21,570 nt of DNA. Source: a virus. Positions 1-7,031 of the stretch are shown piece after piece (within the stretch, counting starts at the first letter, position 1; each line of letters starts with the position of its first letter). The stretch covers positions 1 through 21,570 of the IMG/VR virus record IMGVR_UViG_3300025809_000151. One strand, 5' to 3'. Position numbers and translations under genes: made by a program. A model generated the notes under the pieces. The model did not search any database. It saw only the letters and a list, made by a program, of their open reading frames with translations, and was not told the origin of the DNA.

Positions 1-1655
1 AAGCTACCCATCTTCATACTCTTGAAGTAGTCTCTAGCCATCTCTTCACGTCTCTTCTTGACCATCCTATCGACACCCTTCTGTTCATTCTGAGCGTTAG
101 CGTCAGCCCAGAAGGCTACAGCCATCGCCAGTGCATCAAGTCTATCGTCATGACGGAGACACCCACGCTCACGGGTGAGACGGGACATCTGGTAGATAAG
201 GGACTTGCTTAGGCGTTTCTCTTGGTCATACTTCTGGATTGTCCTGTAGTCCTCTTCGATTACCTTGGTGTCAAATACCATACGGTGTTTATTCATGACA
301 GGTTCGAGAGTGTCAGCGATACGCATCTCCTTCTGAGTGTGATGACGTACCTCTTCGATACCACAGCCGTATATCCGGTGGACTACCTCTTGGAACACCT
401 TGGTAAACAGACCGTCACCGAAGTTACTCTCCACGACAATCTTGTTTACCTTGTATTGCTTTGCCAGAATAGCCAGAGGGTTGAGTACAGTCTGTTCGTC
501 GTAGCCCCCGGCAAAGCCACCACAGCGTAACACGTACGTATAGCCGTTAAGATGGGCTGTAATTGCGTAGCCTGTCTCATCGGCACCCCTACCAGAGGGG
601 TCAACCGCCATGATTATACCCTGATATGGGGCGTGGACCTCGTTAAACCCTGCCGGACCGTGCATATAGTCGCCAGACATAGCTAAGTTAGGGAGATCTA
701 GGCGGTTCTTGGGGTGGGGTTGCCAGTTCCAAGTCATTGGGGCCTGTTCAGGGTCCAAATCAGTGATCATGAGGTCCCGCATCTTCAGAGGATACTTCTC
801 CTCATCAGATAGGGCAGTGTTAAGCATGAACTGTAGCTGGTAACCGGCCCTACCGTAGGACGCCTTACGTTCCATCAGGTCCTCTGCGTCAAACCGCTGG
901 GGATCTGTAGGTTCGCCTTCCTTCAGGCCGAGCTTAGAGATGAATGGAGACAACGTATCCCGGTACTTGGGGATGTTTGCTTCCTCAGGCATCTCCGCAG
1001 GCCACACACGGATCTCATATCCACGCTCAGGTAGCTTGTTGTAGAGGCTATCTTCGTTCTGTGGGGTACCCAAGTAGATGATACGAGAGGTATCCAGAGG
1101 CTTGAGGATAGCGTCAAACTCACGGACGCTCTCAGAGAGCTTGTCACGGGCACCCTGCGTGTCTGAGTTGTTAGCGACCTCTACGTCATCGGCAATCAGG
1201 ATGTCTGCACGAGAACCCGTGAGCTGCCCTGAGATACCCGTAGATTTAACTGAGGGGGAGTGGTCAGCCCTAGCGGGGCCAACGTCGAATGAGAGGTTAG
1301 ATGAGCGTTGATCTGGACCGGGCATCAGATGTTGACAAATGTCTAGCTCAGCGATGATCCGCTTACAGAAAACCGAGAAGGCGTCCGCTCTGTCCTTAGA
1401 CGCAGAGACTACCATGATTTTCTTGTCAGGGTCATTCAAGAGGATCCATACGACGTACGCAGAGGTAAGCCATGATTTTCCGACGCCACGGAATGCGGAG
1501 ATCATGGAACGCTTAGGGCCATCTTGCAGGAACTGAGCGATGTCGTATTGGACGGGAGTAGGATCAGGGAGGTTCAGGTGTTTCCACAGGACGTACGTGA
1601 AAAGCCTGAAGTCTCCCTTGATCTTTTCGAGGTTAGTTGAAGGTTGTTTGGTCAT
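1..1655 (-). CDS. terL: Terminase large subunit, T7 gp19-like (3' end cut by window)
   Basis: ATP-driven DNA packaging motor and nuclease that cuts concatemers and pumps DNA into the prohead. Reading the minus strand from the ATG at 1655 gives 551 uninterrupted codons up to the window edge; T7 gp19 has 586, so only the C-terminal tail should be missing. Visible motifs are Walker A AFRGVGKS (residues 54-61), Walker B ILIADDVE (152-159), the coupling segment IYLGTPQ (193-199), and RNase H-like nuclease residues in MAVDPSGRG (D352), VESNFGDG (E409, D413) and RHDDRLDAL (D503, D504, D507). The N-terminus (KGDFRLFTYVLWKHLNLP) matches T7 gp19 from near its start, which supports this ATG although it lies inside the small-terminase gene (23-base overlap) with only a weak ribosome site. 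No frameshift or missing catalytic residue was seen. Confidence 0.96.
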   Translation of the reverse strand, partial: MTKQPSTNLEKIKGDFRLFTYVLWKHLNLPDPTPVQYDIAQFLQDGPKRSMISAFRGVGKSWLTSAYVVWILLNDPDKKIMVVSASKDRADAFSVFCKRIIAELDICQHLMPGPDQRSSNLSFDVGPARADHSPSVKSTGISGQLTGSRADILIADDVEVANNSDTQGARDKLSESVREFDAILKPLDTSRIIYLGTPQNEDSLYNKLPERGYEIRVWPAEMPEEANIPKYRDTLSPFISKLGLKEGEPTDPQRFDAEDLMERKASYGRAGYQLQFMLNTALSDEEKYPLKMRDLMITDLDPEQAPMTWNWQPHPKNRLDLPNLAMSGDYMHGPAGFNEVHAPYQGIIMAVDPSGRGADETGYAITAHLNGYTYVLRCGGFAGGYDEQTVLNPLAILAKQYKVNKIVVESNFGDGLFTKVFQEVVHRIYGCGIEEVRHHTQKEMRIADTLEPVMNKHRMVFDTKVIEEDYRTIQKYDQEKRLSKSLIYQMSRLTRERGCLRHDDRLDALAMAVAFWADANAQNEQKGVDRMVKKRREEMARDYFKSMKMGS

Positions 1656-1869
1656 CGGCTTCGTCGTCTGCTCCAAAGTCAGGCAAGAGGGTACTCAAGG
1701 TGCCCATGGTGTCGGCTTTCTCAGGTGCCACGATAATATGGTTGTCCTTGAGAAACTGACGTACGGTGTTAAGCTCAGAAGGGGAGATGTCCCCCGACTG
1801 GAGCCTTTCCACGAAGTGATCGGTCATCAACTGCTGGATCAGGTCCAGCGAGTTCTTAATTGTAGACAT
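1633..1869 (-). CDS. terS: Terminase small subunit, T7 gp18-like
   Basis: Small packaging subunit expected to recognise concatemeric DNA and load the large terminase. The product has 78 residues (T7 gp18 has 89). Residues about 20-46, containing SGDISPSELNTVRQFLKDN, have the pattern I associate with the T7 DNA-maturase A family, a short helical module ending in an FLK-DN-type helix. The C-terminus is very acidic (DFGADDEADDQ), a plausible contact with the motor or DNA competitor. A GGAG ribosome site lies at 1880-1877, seven bases before the ATG. Its end overlaps the large terminase start, so the two are probably translationally coupled, as is usual for packaging pairs. Identification rests mostly on size and position; sequence similarity is weak but consistent. 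Confidence 0.85.
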   Translation of the reverse strand: MSTIKNSLDLIQQLMTDHFVERLQSGDISPSELNTVRQFLKDNHIIVAPEKADTMGTLSTLLPDFGADDEADDQTTFN

Positions 1870-1883
1870 AGATATGCTCCATA

Positions 1884-1910
1884 CGGCCCTGTGAAGCTCA
1901 CAGAGCGCCG
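1884..1910 (-). promoter_or_regulatory. Leader hairpin before the small terminase gene
   Basis: The minus-strand transcript can fold CGGC-(GC bulge)-UCUGUG, loop AGCUU, CACAGG-GCCG: ten pairs with a two-base bulge. It ends four bases before the GGAG ribosome site of the small terminase. It has no U-tract, so it is not a terminator. An RNase III-type processing site or a modulator of terminase translation is possible; T7 late mRNAs carry RNase III sites between genes, but nothing here proves processing. Confidence 0.45.
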
Positions 1911-1939
1911 TTGAGGTTATTCTGGGGTGATTGTGAGGG

Positions 1940-1974
1940 AAAACCCCCAGAGGCTCTGTACGAGCTCCTGAGGG
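1940..1974 (-). terminator. T7-like rho-independent terminator hairpin, copy A
   Basis: On the minus strand, 13-base arms CCCUCAGGAGCUC and GAGCCUCUGGGGG pair around a GUACA loop with one A-C mismatch, followed by UUUU (1943-1940). It starts eight bases after the stop codon of the LamG gene and precedes the small terminase. It is 28/31 identical to the hairpin at 6115-6085. Leaky termination here would lower terminase expression relative to structural genes; an RNA-processing role is the alternative. Confidence 0.75.
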
Positions 1975-1982
1975 CTTCCTAG

Positions 1983-4900
1983 TTAGGGTGTATCAGTGAC
2001 TAGATCGGCTGCACTAAAGTTGTACCCTGTGAGTGGTGCGTTCCCACTAAGATCAGAGATGGAAGTAGTTGATGCTTCAATCTCGTAGTAGTGCGTAGGA
2101 GCAGAAGCCAGTTGGCTCAAGTCCTGAGTAGCTCCAGAGTTGTAGATAGCTGCTAGGTTAGCAGACTGGTCTGAACCCCAAATAGCTACTTGGTTGATTA
2201 CACCGCTGTAGTAGTTGTTGTGGACGTTACTAGCACGCCCAATGCGATAGATGTTGTCGCTTGGGTTAGCACCGCTAAGAGCGCCGTCATAACCCCCGCC
2301 AGAAGCAACACCTGTAGGTGTCTGGAGTACACCATCAACATAGATGCTGAACCTGCTGTAGTAGTTAGCAGCATCGGCACCGACACTTCCTGTAGTGCCC
2401 CCGTCAAAAGTGACCAGTACGTGTTGCCACGTATTAGCTGTAAAAGCATTGCCACAGACAAGGATGATGTTGTTGTACACGGTACCGTAGTTCAGAACTA
2501 AACTTGTACCACCATTTTGCTTCAGAGTGATTGCTCCGCCATTGTAGTCATCTCCAGCACCATAAACCATCAAGGTCTGAGTAGATGTTGAGGATGATGG
2601 CTTTACCCACATCGATACAGTCCAAGCACTGCCGTCACCGTTTGTTGCCCGTTCTAAAGCAGTTACGTTGACAGGGTTTCCTTGAAGCCAGTTGGTAGAA
2701 CCATCTAAATCTATGGACTTAGAGTTAGTGTAAGCGGCTTGTGCCACGTTAAGTGTAACCGTGAAGTCAGTAGACCCACCTACAGCGTTAGCAGCCTTAC
2801 AGTTAATGACATACGCATCGGAGCTTCCTGTGAAAGCTGGGGCAGTCCCGATAATAGCGCCAGTGTCTTGAACCATTACAGCCCACGCCGGGGCGTCAAT
2901 CTCAACGTACTGGTTCACGATGTCCGAGTTTGCATCTAAAGCGATCTGAACGTTAAAGGCCTGACCTTCATCAACAGTAAACGCTTGATCAGAGATGTCA
3001 GGTGCAAAGTCGGTCACAGGCTGAGAGCCTTGACCAATCGTCTGCTTCGAGATTACAGGGATCGAGTAGTATGCCCTGTTGCCTTTTACGCCGAAGTACA
3101 AGTGAATAGGTGATCCGTCACCATCTACCTTAGCCGTCGCAACCTTCTCGTTGTTGTCCTCAGAGAAGATCGTGATCGAGTTGTCGGACAAGTAACGCAA
3201 ACTGAACAAACCTTGCGCCAAGCCAGTACCAGTAGTGCCGGAGGTTGAACCCTTCCGGTAACCCACTACACCACCGCCGTTGTCAAAGTAGTACGTAGAG
3301 TTAGTGTTTACATTCCAGTCACTTACGCCGCCAAACTCGAAATCAAGGGCTTCGTTGGTTTCGTACGTAAACTGGTTATCTAGCTGTTCCTCAGCAGTCG
3401 AGACGCCTGTAGCAGCGTTCGTGTAGTTAGTCCCAAAGTAGTCGCCTTGACCGACTTCATCGAGCATAAACGTCAGCTTCTCGCCGGGACTAATAGACAG
3501 TCCAGACTTTAACACCGTGTGGTCAAGGATGCCGTTTATGATCCCGCCTTCAGTATTGGCGAAGTCGTGTGCAATTTCCCATATAAAGTCATGGCTGTCG
3601 ATGATGCCGTTAGGGAACACACCGCCAGACCAACAGCCCATCTGCAAGTTGAACTCAGTAACAGCTAAGGGAATAATTGTCTTAGCGATCTCAGTCTCAG
3701 TCCCGCCAGACAGGGCGAGCAGTGTGAGGTGACCATCACTGCCGAACCGAATGCTTAGCGGGTCATTGTCTGCAACAACGTATTGCGTACCGGTGATCAG
3801 AGCAGTGTTAGTGCTATCGATAAACCGAGTGCCGCCATTAAGGAATGAGAAACATGTCTGCCAGTTGTTAGGGTCAGTTTGACCGTCGCTAAATGTTGTC
3901 GCCGCTTCAGCGCCATCCCAGATACCAAAACGCATCTGCTGTAACACGCTTACGTTCCACTTAAACTCTTGGCCACGCTTCAGCTTCTGACCGAAGTAGT
4001 ATGGGCCTTGAGTGTTTAGGTTTTCACCACTAGCCATCACGTAAGCAGACGTTCCAGATGCTACCTGTTGATCGGCATTGGTTCCGTAAGAGATGTACCA
4101 ACGGTCGTTAGTTGCAGACTGTGTGCTACCATCAATCATGTTGGACACGTCAATAGTTACTGTAGAAGCATCCGTCATTGTCAAAACCAAGTCGCTGCCA
4201 TTAAGCGCACCACTGGCCACAAAGTTGTTTGTGTCTACGCCCAGTGTTGTCACGTCTACTGTGTACGACGTACTGTCTTGTAGGGTAATCACAAGGCTGT
4301 TGTTGACCATCGCAAAGCCGGTAACCGGGTTAGGAGTTACAGAACTTGCAAAGCCAGCCGTGTTTGTAAACAAGTTGTTGAGCTGAGTAACCGCTTGGTT
4401 TAGAACGGAATTTACCATAGAACCGTCGATGCTTACAGCGTTCACAGGCAGGCTCTCAATAATTATCTTAGCGCCGCCACGAACCTTTATCTGGATCTCA
4501 GTACCGTTAGCAGTTGCTTCTAACGTGTTAATTGGATGTGGGACCAACAGGGTATCCGTAAGGGTCAGGTCACGTAATAGAATAGATGAACCCGTGCTTT
4601 CCAGCCCGAAGTCCATCGCCTTGTACTTCAGGTACGGACTAATTAGTTCGAGGTCCTTATCTTCGTACAGACGGTTGTGGACGATTGCTTGGTAACGGAA
4701 TAGGCCCGTGTTGGGATCTACAGTGTCACCTTGGCGTACTTGGAATACACCCAAGTCTACATCCGTAGCGTTGTCTACCTTCTGGATAACTGCTCGAAGC
4801 GTCGTACCCGCATGGACATCTACCGGGTGATCGAAGAACCACTCAATGACATCACCGGGGTAGATCACGGTGCCTGCTGACGACCGAGGAGCGTTACGTG

Positions 4901-5423
4901 GTAGCTCCTGCATATAGACCTGCTTACCGTTAATGATGATGCGGTACTCAAGACGTACGGTCTCAGGGACCTCTTCAGCGGCTACCGTAGTAATGCCAAC
5001 ACCAGAGATGTTTATACCAAAGTAGTTGTCTCCGTCATAACCCACAGAAGTCAGTGGATCGGGAGCGCCTCCCAGCGGTAATGAAAACATGTCTGTGTAG
5101 ACACGACCACTTGGAGGTACGAAGCCTGAAGCACCACGGTTTTCAGTAACGCTCTGATCTTTCAACCCACCCCACATGGGAAAGAAGTTGATGTCAGAGC
5201 TAAGGTTGGTGAAGTAGATGTTCTCAGAGCCAGACGACATCTTGTGCTGCTCACCGAGGTACAGCGAGTTAAGCGTCGTTTCAATAGCTTTGTCTGAAAT
5301 AAGACGACGTGTATTTTCGTCGTATTCCCAGTGGGATAGGAACTCAGTCTGATCTTCAGTAAGGCCATCTCCGCCAGAACCCGACTGAGGGATCATGTTC
5401 CCCTTCATGTTGTTATCTGGCAT
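1983..5423 (-). CDS. Large LamG-domain virion/adhesion protein
   Basis: Predicted 1146-residue phage structural or host-attachment protein; no T7 counterpart. The order seen is a beta-rich N-terminal region (1-435); two similar beta-sandwich-like modules (about 438-621 and 621-792); a putative Ig fold (about 803-896) of the He_PIG kind, with VDEGQAFNV and GTAPAFTGSSDAYVIN; and a C-terminal Laminin_G_3/concanavalin-like domain (about 900-1140) with WTVSMWVKPSS, NTWQHVLVTFDG, IYVDGVLQ and INQVAIWG. LamG and Ig modules at a C-terminus commonly bind glycans. I chose the ATG at 5423, one base after the upstream stop, like other junctions here; an ATG at 5483 would overlap that gene by 59 bases. 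It sits between the lysis-type gene and terminase, not beside the fibre. There is no signal peptide or chaperone domain. The domain calls come from motif reading. Confidence 0.8.
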   Translation of the reverse strand: MPDNNMKGNMIPQSGSGGDGLTEDQTEFLSHWEYDENTRRLISDKAIETTLNSLYLGEQHKMSSGSENIYFTNLSSDINFFPMWGGLKDQSVTENRGASGFVPPSGRVYTDMFSLPLGGAPDPLTSVGYDGDNYFGINISGVGITTVAAEEVPETVRLEYRIIINGKQVYMQELPRNAPRSSAGTVIYPGDVIEWFFDHPVDVHAGTTLRAVIQKVDNATDVDLGVFQVRQGDTVDPNTGLFRYQAIVHNRLYEDKDLELISPYLKYKAMDFGLESTGSSILLRDLTLTDTLLVPHPINTLEATANGTEIQIKVRGGAKIIIESLPVNAVSIDGSMVNSVLNQAVTQLNNLFTNTAGFASSVTPNPVTGFAMVNNSLVITLQDSTSYTVDVTTLGVDTNNFVASGALNGSDLVLTMTDASTVTIDVSNMIDGSTQSATNDRWYISYGTNADQQVASGTSAYVMASGENLNTQGPYYFGQKLKRGQEFKWNVSVLQQMRFGIWDGAEAATTFSDGQTDPNNWQTCFSFLNGGTRFIDSTNTALITGTQYVVADNDPLSIRFGSDGHLTLLALSGGTETEIAKTIIPLAVTEFNLQMGCWSGGVFPNGIIDSHDFIWEIAHDFANTEGGIINGILDHTVLKSGLSISPGEKLTFMLDEVGQGDYFGTNYTNAATGVSTAEEQLDNQFTYETNEALDFEFGGVSDWNVNTNSTYYFDNGGGVVGYRKGSTSGTTGTGLAQGLFSLRYLSDNSITIFSEDNNEKVATAKVDGDGSPIHLYFGVKGNRAYYSIPVISKQTIGQGSQPVTDFAPDISDQAFTVDEGQAFNVQIALDANSDIVNQYVEIDAPAWAVMVQDTGAIIGTAPAFTGSSDAYVINCKAANAVGGSTDFTVTLNVAQAAYTNSKSIDLDGSTNWLQGNPVNVTALERATNGDGSAWTVSMWVKPSSSTSTQTLMVYGAGDDYNGGAITLKQNGGTSLVLNYGTVYNNIILVCGNAFTANTWQHVLVTFDGGTTGSVGADAANYYSRFSIYVDGVLQTPTGVASGGGYDGALSGANPSDNIYRIGRASNVHNNYYSGVINQVAIWGSDQSANLAAIYNSGATQDLSQLASAPTHYYEIEASTTSISDLSGNAPLTGYNFSAADLVTDTP

Positions 5424-5424
5424 A

Positions 5425-5679
5425 TTAGCGTACCACCCACGCTTTAGCGTTGCCTGTAGCGACAACCCGCATAGCGTTGGCAAGCACTACTTCGTAAATA
5501 CCGCTCTCAGTGAAGTTACTGATCTCCATGAAGGGACCACCTACGGAGCCTTCAAGCGATACTGTTCCGTCTGTGATCTCTACTTGGAATACACCACGGG
5601 AGTTCTCATCGGAGTTATTAGGGTTAATAGGATCTGAGGTGTAGGCATTGTAAACGCCTGCGGGATCTTTGAACTGCAT
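5425..5679 (-). CDS. Small beta-type phage protein of unknown function
   Basis: An 84-residue protein of unknown function. The central and C-terminal part (VSLEGSVGGPFMEI, then ESGIYEVVLANAMRVVATG) follows a pattern I recognise from small phage decoration or accessory structural proteins: a strand with 'V-L-GS-dG-f', a spacer, then a strand with 'a-r-V-atg'. This suggests a compact beta sandwich, but that is inference. It has a good ribosome site (AAAGGACAG) before the ATG at 5679, begins 10 bases after the membrane protein gene and ends one base before the LamG gene. It is therefore probably co-translated with that gene and may form part of the same virion appendage. Confidence 0.65.
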   Translation of the reverse strand: MQFKDPAGVYNAYTSDPINPNNSDENSRGVFQVEITDGTVSLEGSVGGPFMEISNFTESGIYEVVLANAMRVVATGNAKAWVVR

Positions 5680-5689
5680 TCTCTGTCCT

Positions 5690-6031
5690 TTAATTAGGGG
5701 TCTGTAGTGTTAGCCCATTGGGGCTGGTAGGAAGCTGTGCCGCCTTGAAAGCCAAGGGGATCAGGTCGGGGATAACTGTGGTCGCCAAGAAGACGGTCAC
5801 TGCTATTGCAATTCCCCAGTAAATCATTGAGCGAGACTTCCACGTCTCTAGGTTCCGAAGACGTAGTTCGTGGTCGTCCAGTAGCGCTTGTCGTCGGTCG
5901 ATCTCTTTGATCATTTCACGGATAGCCGCAGTGTTTTCTGTAGCTATTTTGGTTATCGCACGGATTTCCTCCGAGTGACGCCTTACGTCTTCCTCGATGT
6001 AGTCCGTACGGTCCCAATCTTTGTTGGCCAT
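5690..6031 (-). CDS. Coiled-coil single-pass membrane protein, probable holin or XhlA-like holin accessory
   Basis: A 113-residue protein with a charged heptad-like N-terminal half (about 8-65, ending DDHELRLRNLETWKSRS) and one hydrophobic segment (about 69-95, MIYWGIAIAVTVFLATTVI), then a short polar tail. This matches the haemolysin XhlA-type arrangement, in which a cytoplasmic coiled coil precedes a C-terminal membrane anchor; such proteins assist or act as holins. T7 places its holin gene 17.5 at the same spot, between the fibre and the small terminase. It has a strong AGGAGG ribosome site five bases before the ATG and follows directly after hairpin copy B, which separates it from the fibre operon. 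An inner-membrane spanin is less likely, since those usually have the membrane anchor at the N-terminus. Confidence 0.7.
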   Translation of the reverse strand: MANKDWDRTDYIEEDVRRHSEEIRAITKIATENTAAIREMIKEIDRRQALLDDHELRLRNLETWKSRSMIYWGIAIAVTVFLATTVIPDLIPLAFKAAQLPTSPNGLTLQTPN

Positions 6032-6080
6032 ATGAGCCTCCTGAGAGCCGTTACGGGCTTGGGTGAGTAGTTATATAGGG

Positions 6081-6115
6081 AAGACCCCCAGAGGCTCTGT
6101 GTGAGCTTCTGAGGG
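6081..6115 (-). terminator. T7-like rho-independent terminator hairpin, copy B
   Basis: On the minus strand, arms CCCUCAGAAGCUC and GAGCCUCUGGGGG pair around an ACACA loop, followed by UCUU. Compared with copy A at 1974-1940 there are three changes in 31 bases: two in the loop and one in the stem that changes G-U to A-U and so keeps the pair. It lies 15 bases after the glycine-rich adhesin gene and before the membrane-protein gene, dividing the fibre block from the lysis/LamG block. Confidence 0.75.
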
Positions 6116-6130
6116 CCGTATAGAAGGTGT

Positions 6131-7030
6131 TTATGTGTAGGTTGTCGTATCTTCGCCAGCAGTGCTACTAGCCGCATCGACGCTTGTAGACGGGAAGGAT
6201 CGCCCAGTACCCCAAATGACACGGACACCACCATCGGCACCTTGGCCTTCAGCATTACTTTGCCAAAGGCTACCTATCTGATAACCACTAGCCCCACCGT
6301 ACTTACTTGCGGTGGAAGATGTAGTATCGTTATAGCTACCACCGTCTCCGCCGCCTGATCCGCCATGACCGCCACTATTGCCATCGTTTGCGGCGCCGTT
6401 ACCGCCTGTGCCGCTGACGCCTTCTCCGTAGATGCCTACACCGCCGCCAGAGCCAGCGAACCAGCCGCCACCACCACCACCGGCACCACCGGAACCATTT
6501 CCGCCGATCCGGGCATCACCCGACGCCGCAGTGCTTGCACCAACACCACCGGCACCAGAATAGCCACCAGCGCCACCGCCGCCACTATATCTGCCAGTAC
6601 CGCCGTTACCGCCGTTACCGCCACCGTCGCCAACGTAAGTACCGCCTACTCCCGAGGTAGAGTTACTTATGGCATTCCTACCAGAGTAACCTACACAAGT
6701 AGAAGTGTCCTTGAAGTAGCTGTCGGAGCCGTATCCACCTACGTCTGGGCTTGGCGCACTGCCGACCCGTACTTGGATTGTTTCGCCGGGAGTAACCGCA
6801 ATGTCATTCGCCCATCCAAGACCGCCACCGCCGCCGCCTGAACTCTGGTTTCCTGACGAGTAACGACCGCCGCCGGGACCGATACAGACGACACTTACGC
6901 TGTAAACGTCTGCGGGGACGGTCCAGCTGTGCGTGCCTGTATTTTCGAATAGCACGCCGCCCGGTGCAGCCGTTGTTACCGGCCCACCTGAAACAAAGTA
7001 ACTAGGGTAAGGTGCAAGAAGAATACTCAT
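6131..7030 (-). CDS. Glycine-rich adhesin-like tail protein
   Basis: A 299-residue protein probably located at a fibre or tail tip. Residues 26-90 carry the signature of the Gly-rich phage domain: a WTVPADVYSVSVVCIGPGGG strand pair followed by VTPGETIQVRVG. Residues 95-245 are dominated by Gly runs (GGNGGNGG, GGAGGGGGGW, GGHGGSGGGDGG) with scattered Ser, Asn and aromatic residues, as in polyglycine-sandwich receptor-binding tips such as the gp38 adhesins of T4-type phages. The end VRVIWGTGRSFPST resembles the 'RIIWGTGRSFPST' motif seen in many marine phage glycine-rich proteins. It starts one base after the fibre stop codon, so it is probably coupled to the fibre gene, and the context supports a fibre-tip or chaperone-adhesin role. 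The exact binding function is inference. Confidence 0.8.
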   Translation of the reverse strand: MSILLAPYPSYFVSGGPVTTAAPGGVLFENTGTHSWTVPADVYSVSVVCIGPGGGRYSSGNQSSGGGGGGLGWANDIAVTPGETIQVRVGSAPSPDVGGYGSDSYFKDTSTCVGYSGRNAISNSTSGVGGTYVGDGGGNGGNGGTGRYSGGGGAGGYSGAGGVGASTAASGDARIGGNGSGGAGGGGGGWFAGSGGGVGIYGEGVSGTGGNGAANDGNSGGHGGSGGGDGGSYNDTTSSTASKYGGASGYQIGSLWQSNAEGQGADGGVRVIWGTGRSFPSTSVDAASSTAGEDTTTYT

Positions 7031-7031
7031 G

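Noticed and set aside
222-1536. Several short open frames on both strands in the first 1.5 kb
   Set aside because: All lie within the large terminase frame, which reads without interruption and carries every catalytic motif.
5424-5483. Upstream start (5483) for the LamG gene
   Set aside because: It would overlap the 84-residue gene by 59 bases; the ATG at 5423 sits one base after that gene's stop, like other junctions in this genome.
6365-6841. Long plus-strand open frame (158 codons) opposite the glycine-rich gene
   Set aside because: It is the complement of Gly-codon-rich DNA, giving Ala/Thr-rich nonsense; there is no ribosome site, and the minus-strand gene has recognisable motifs.
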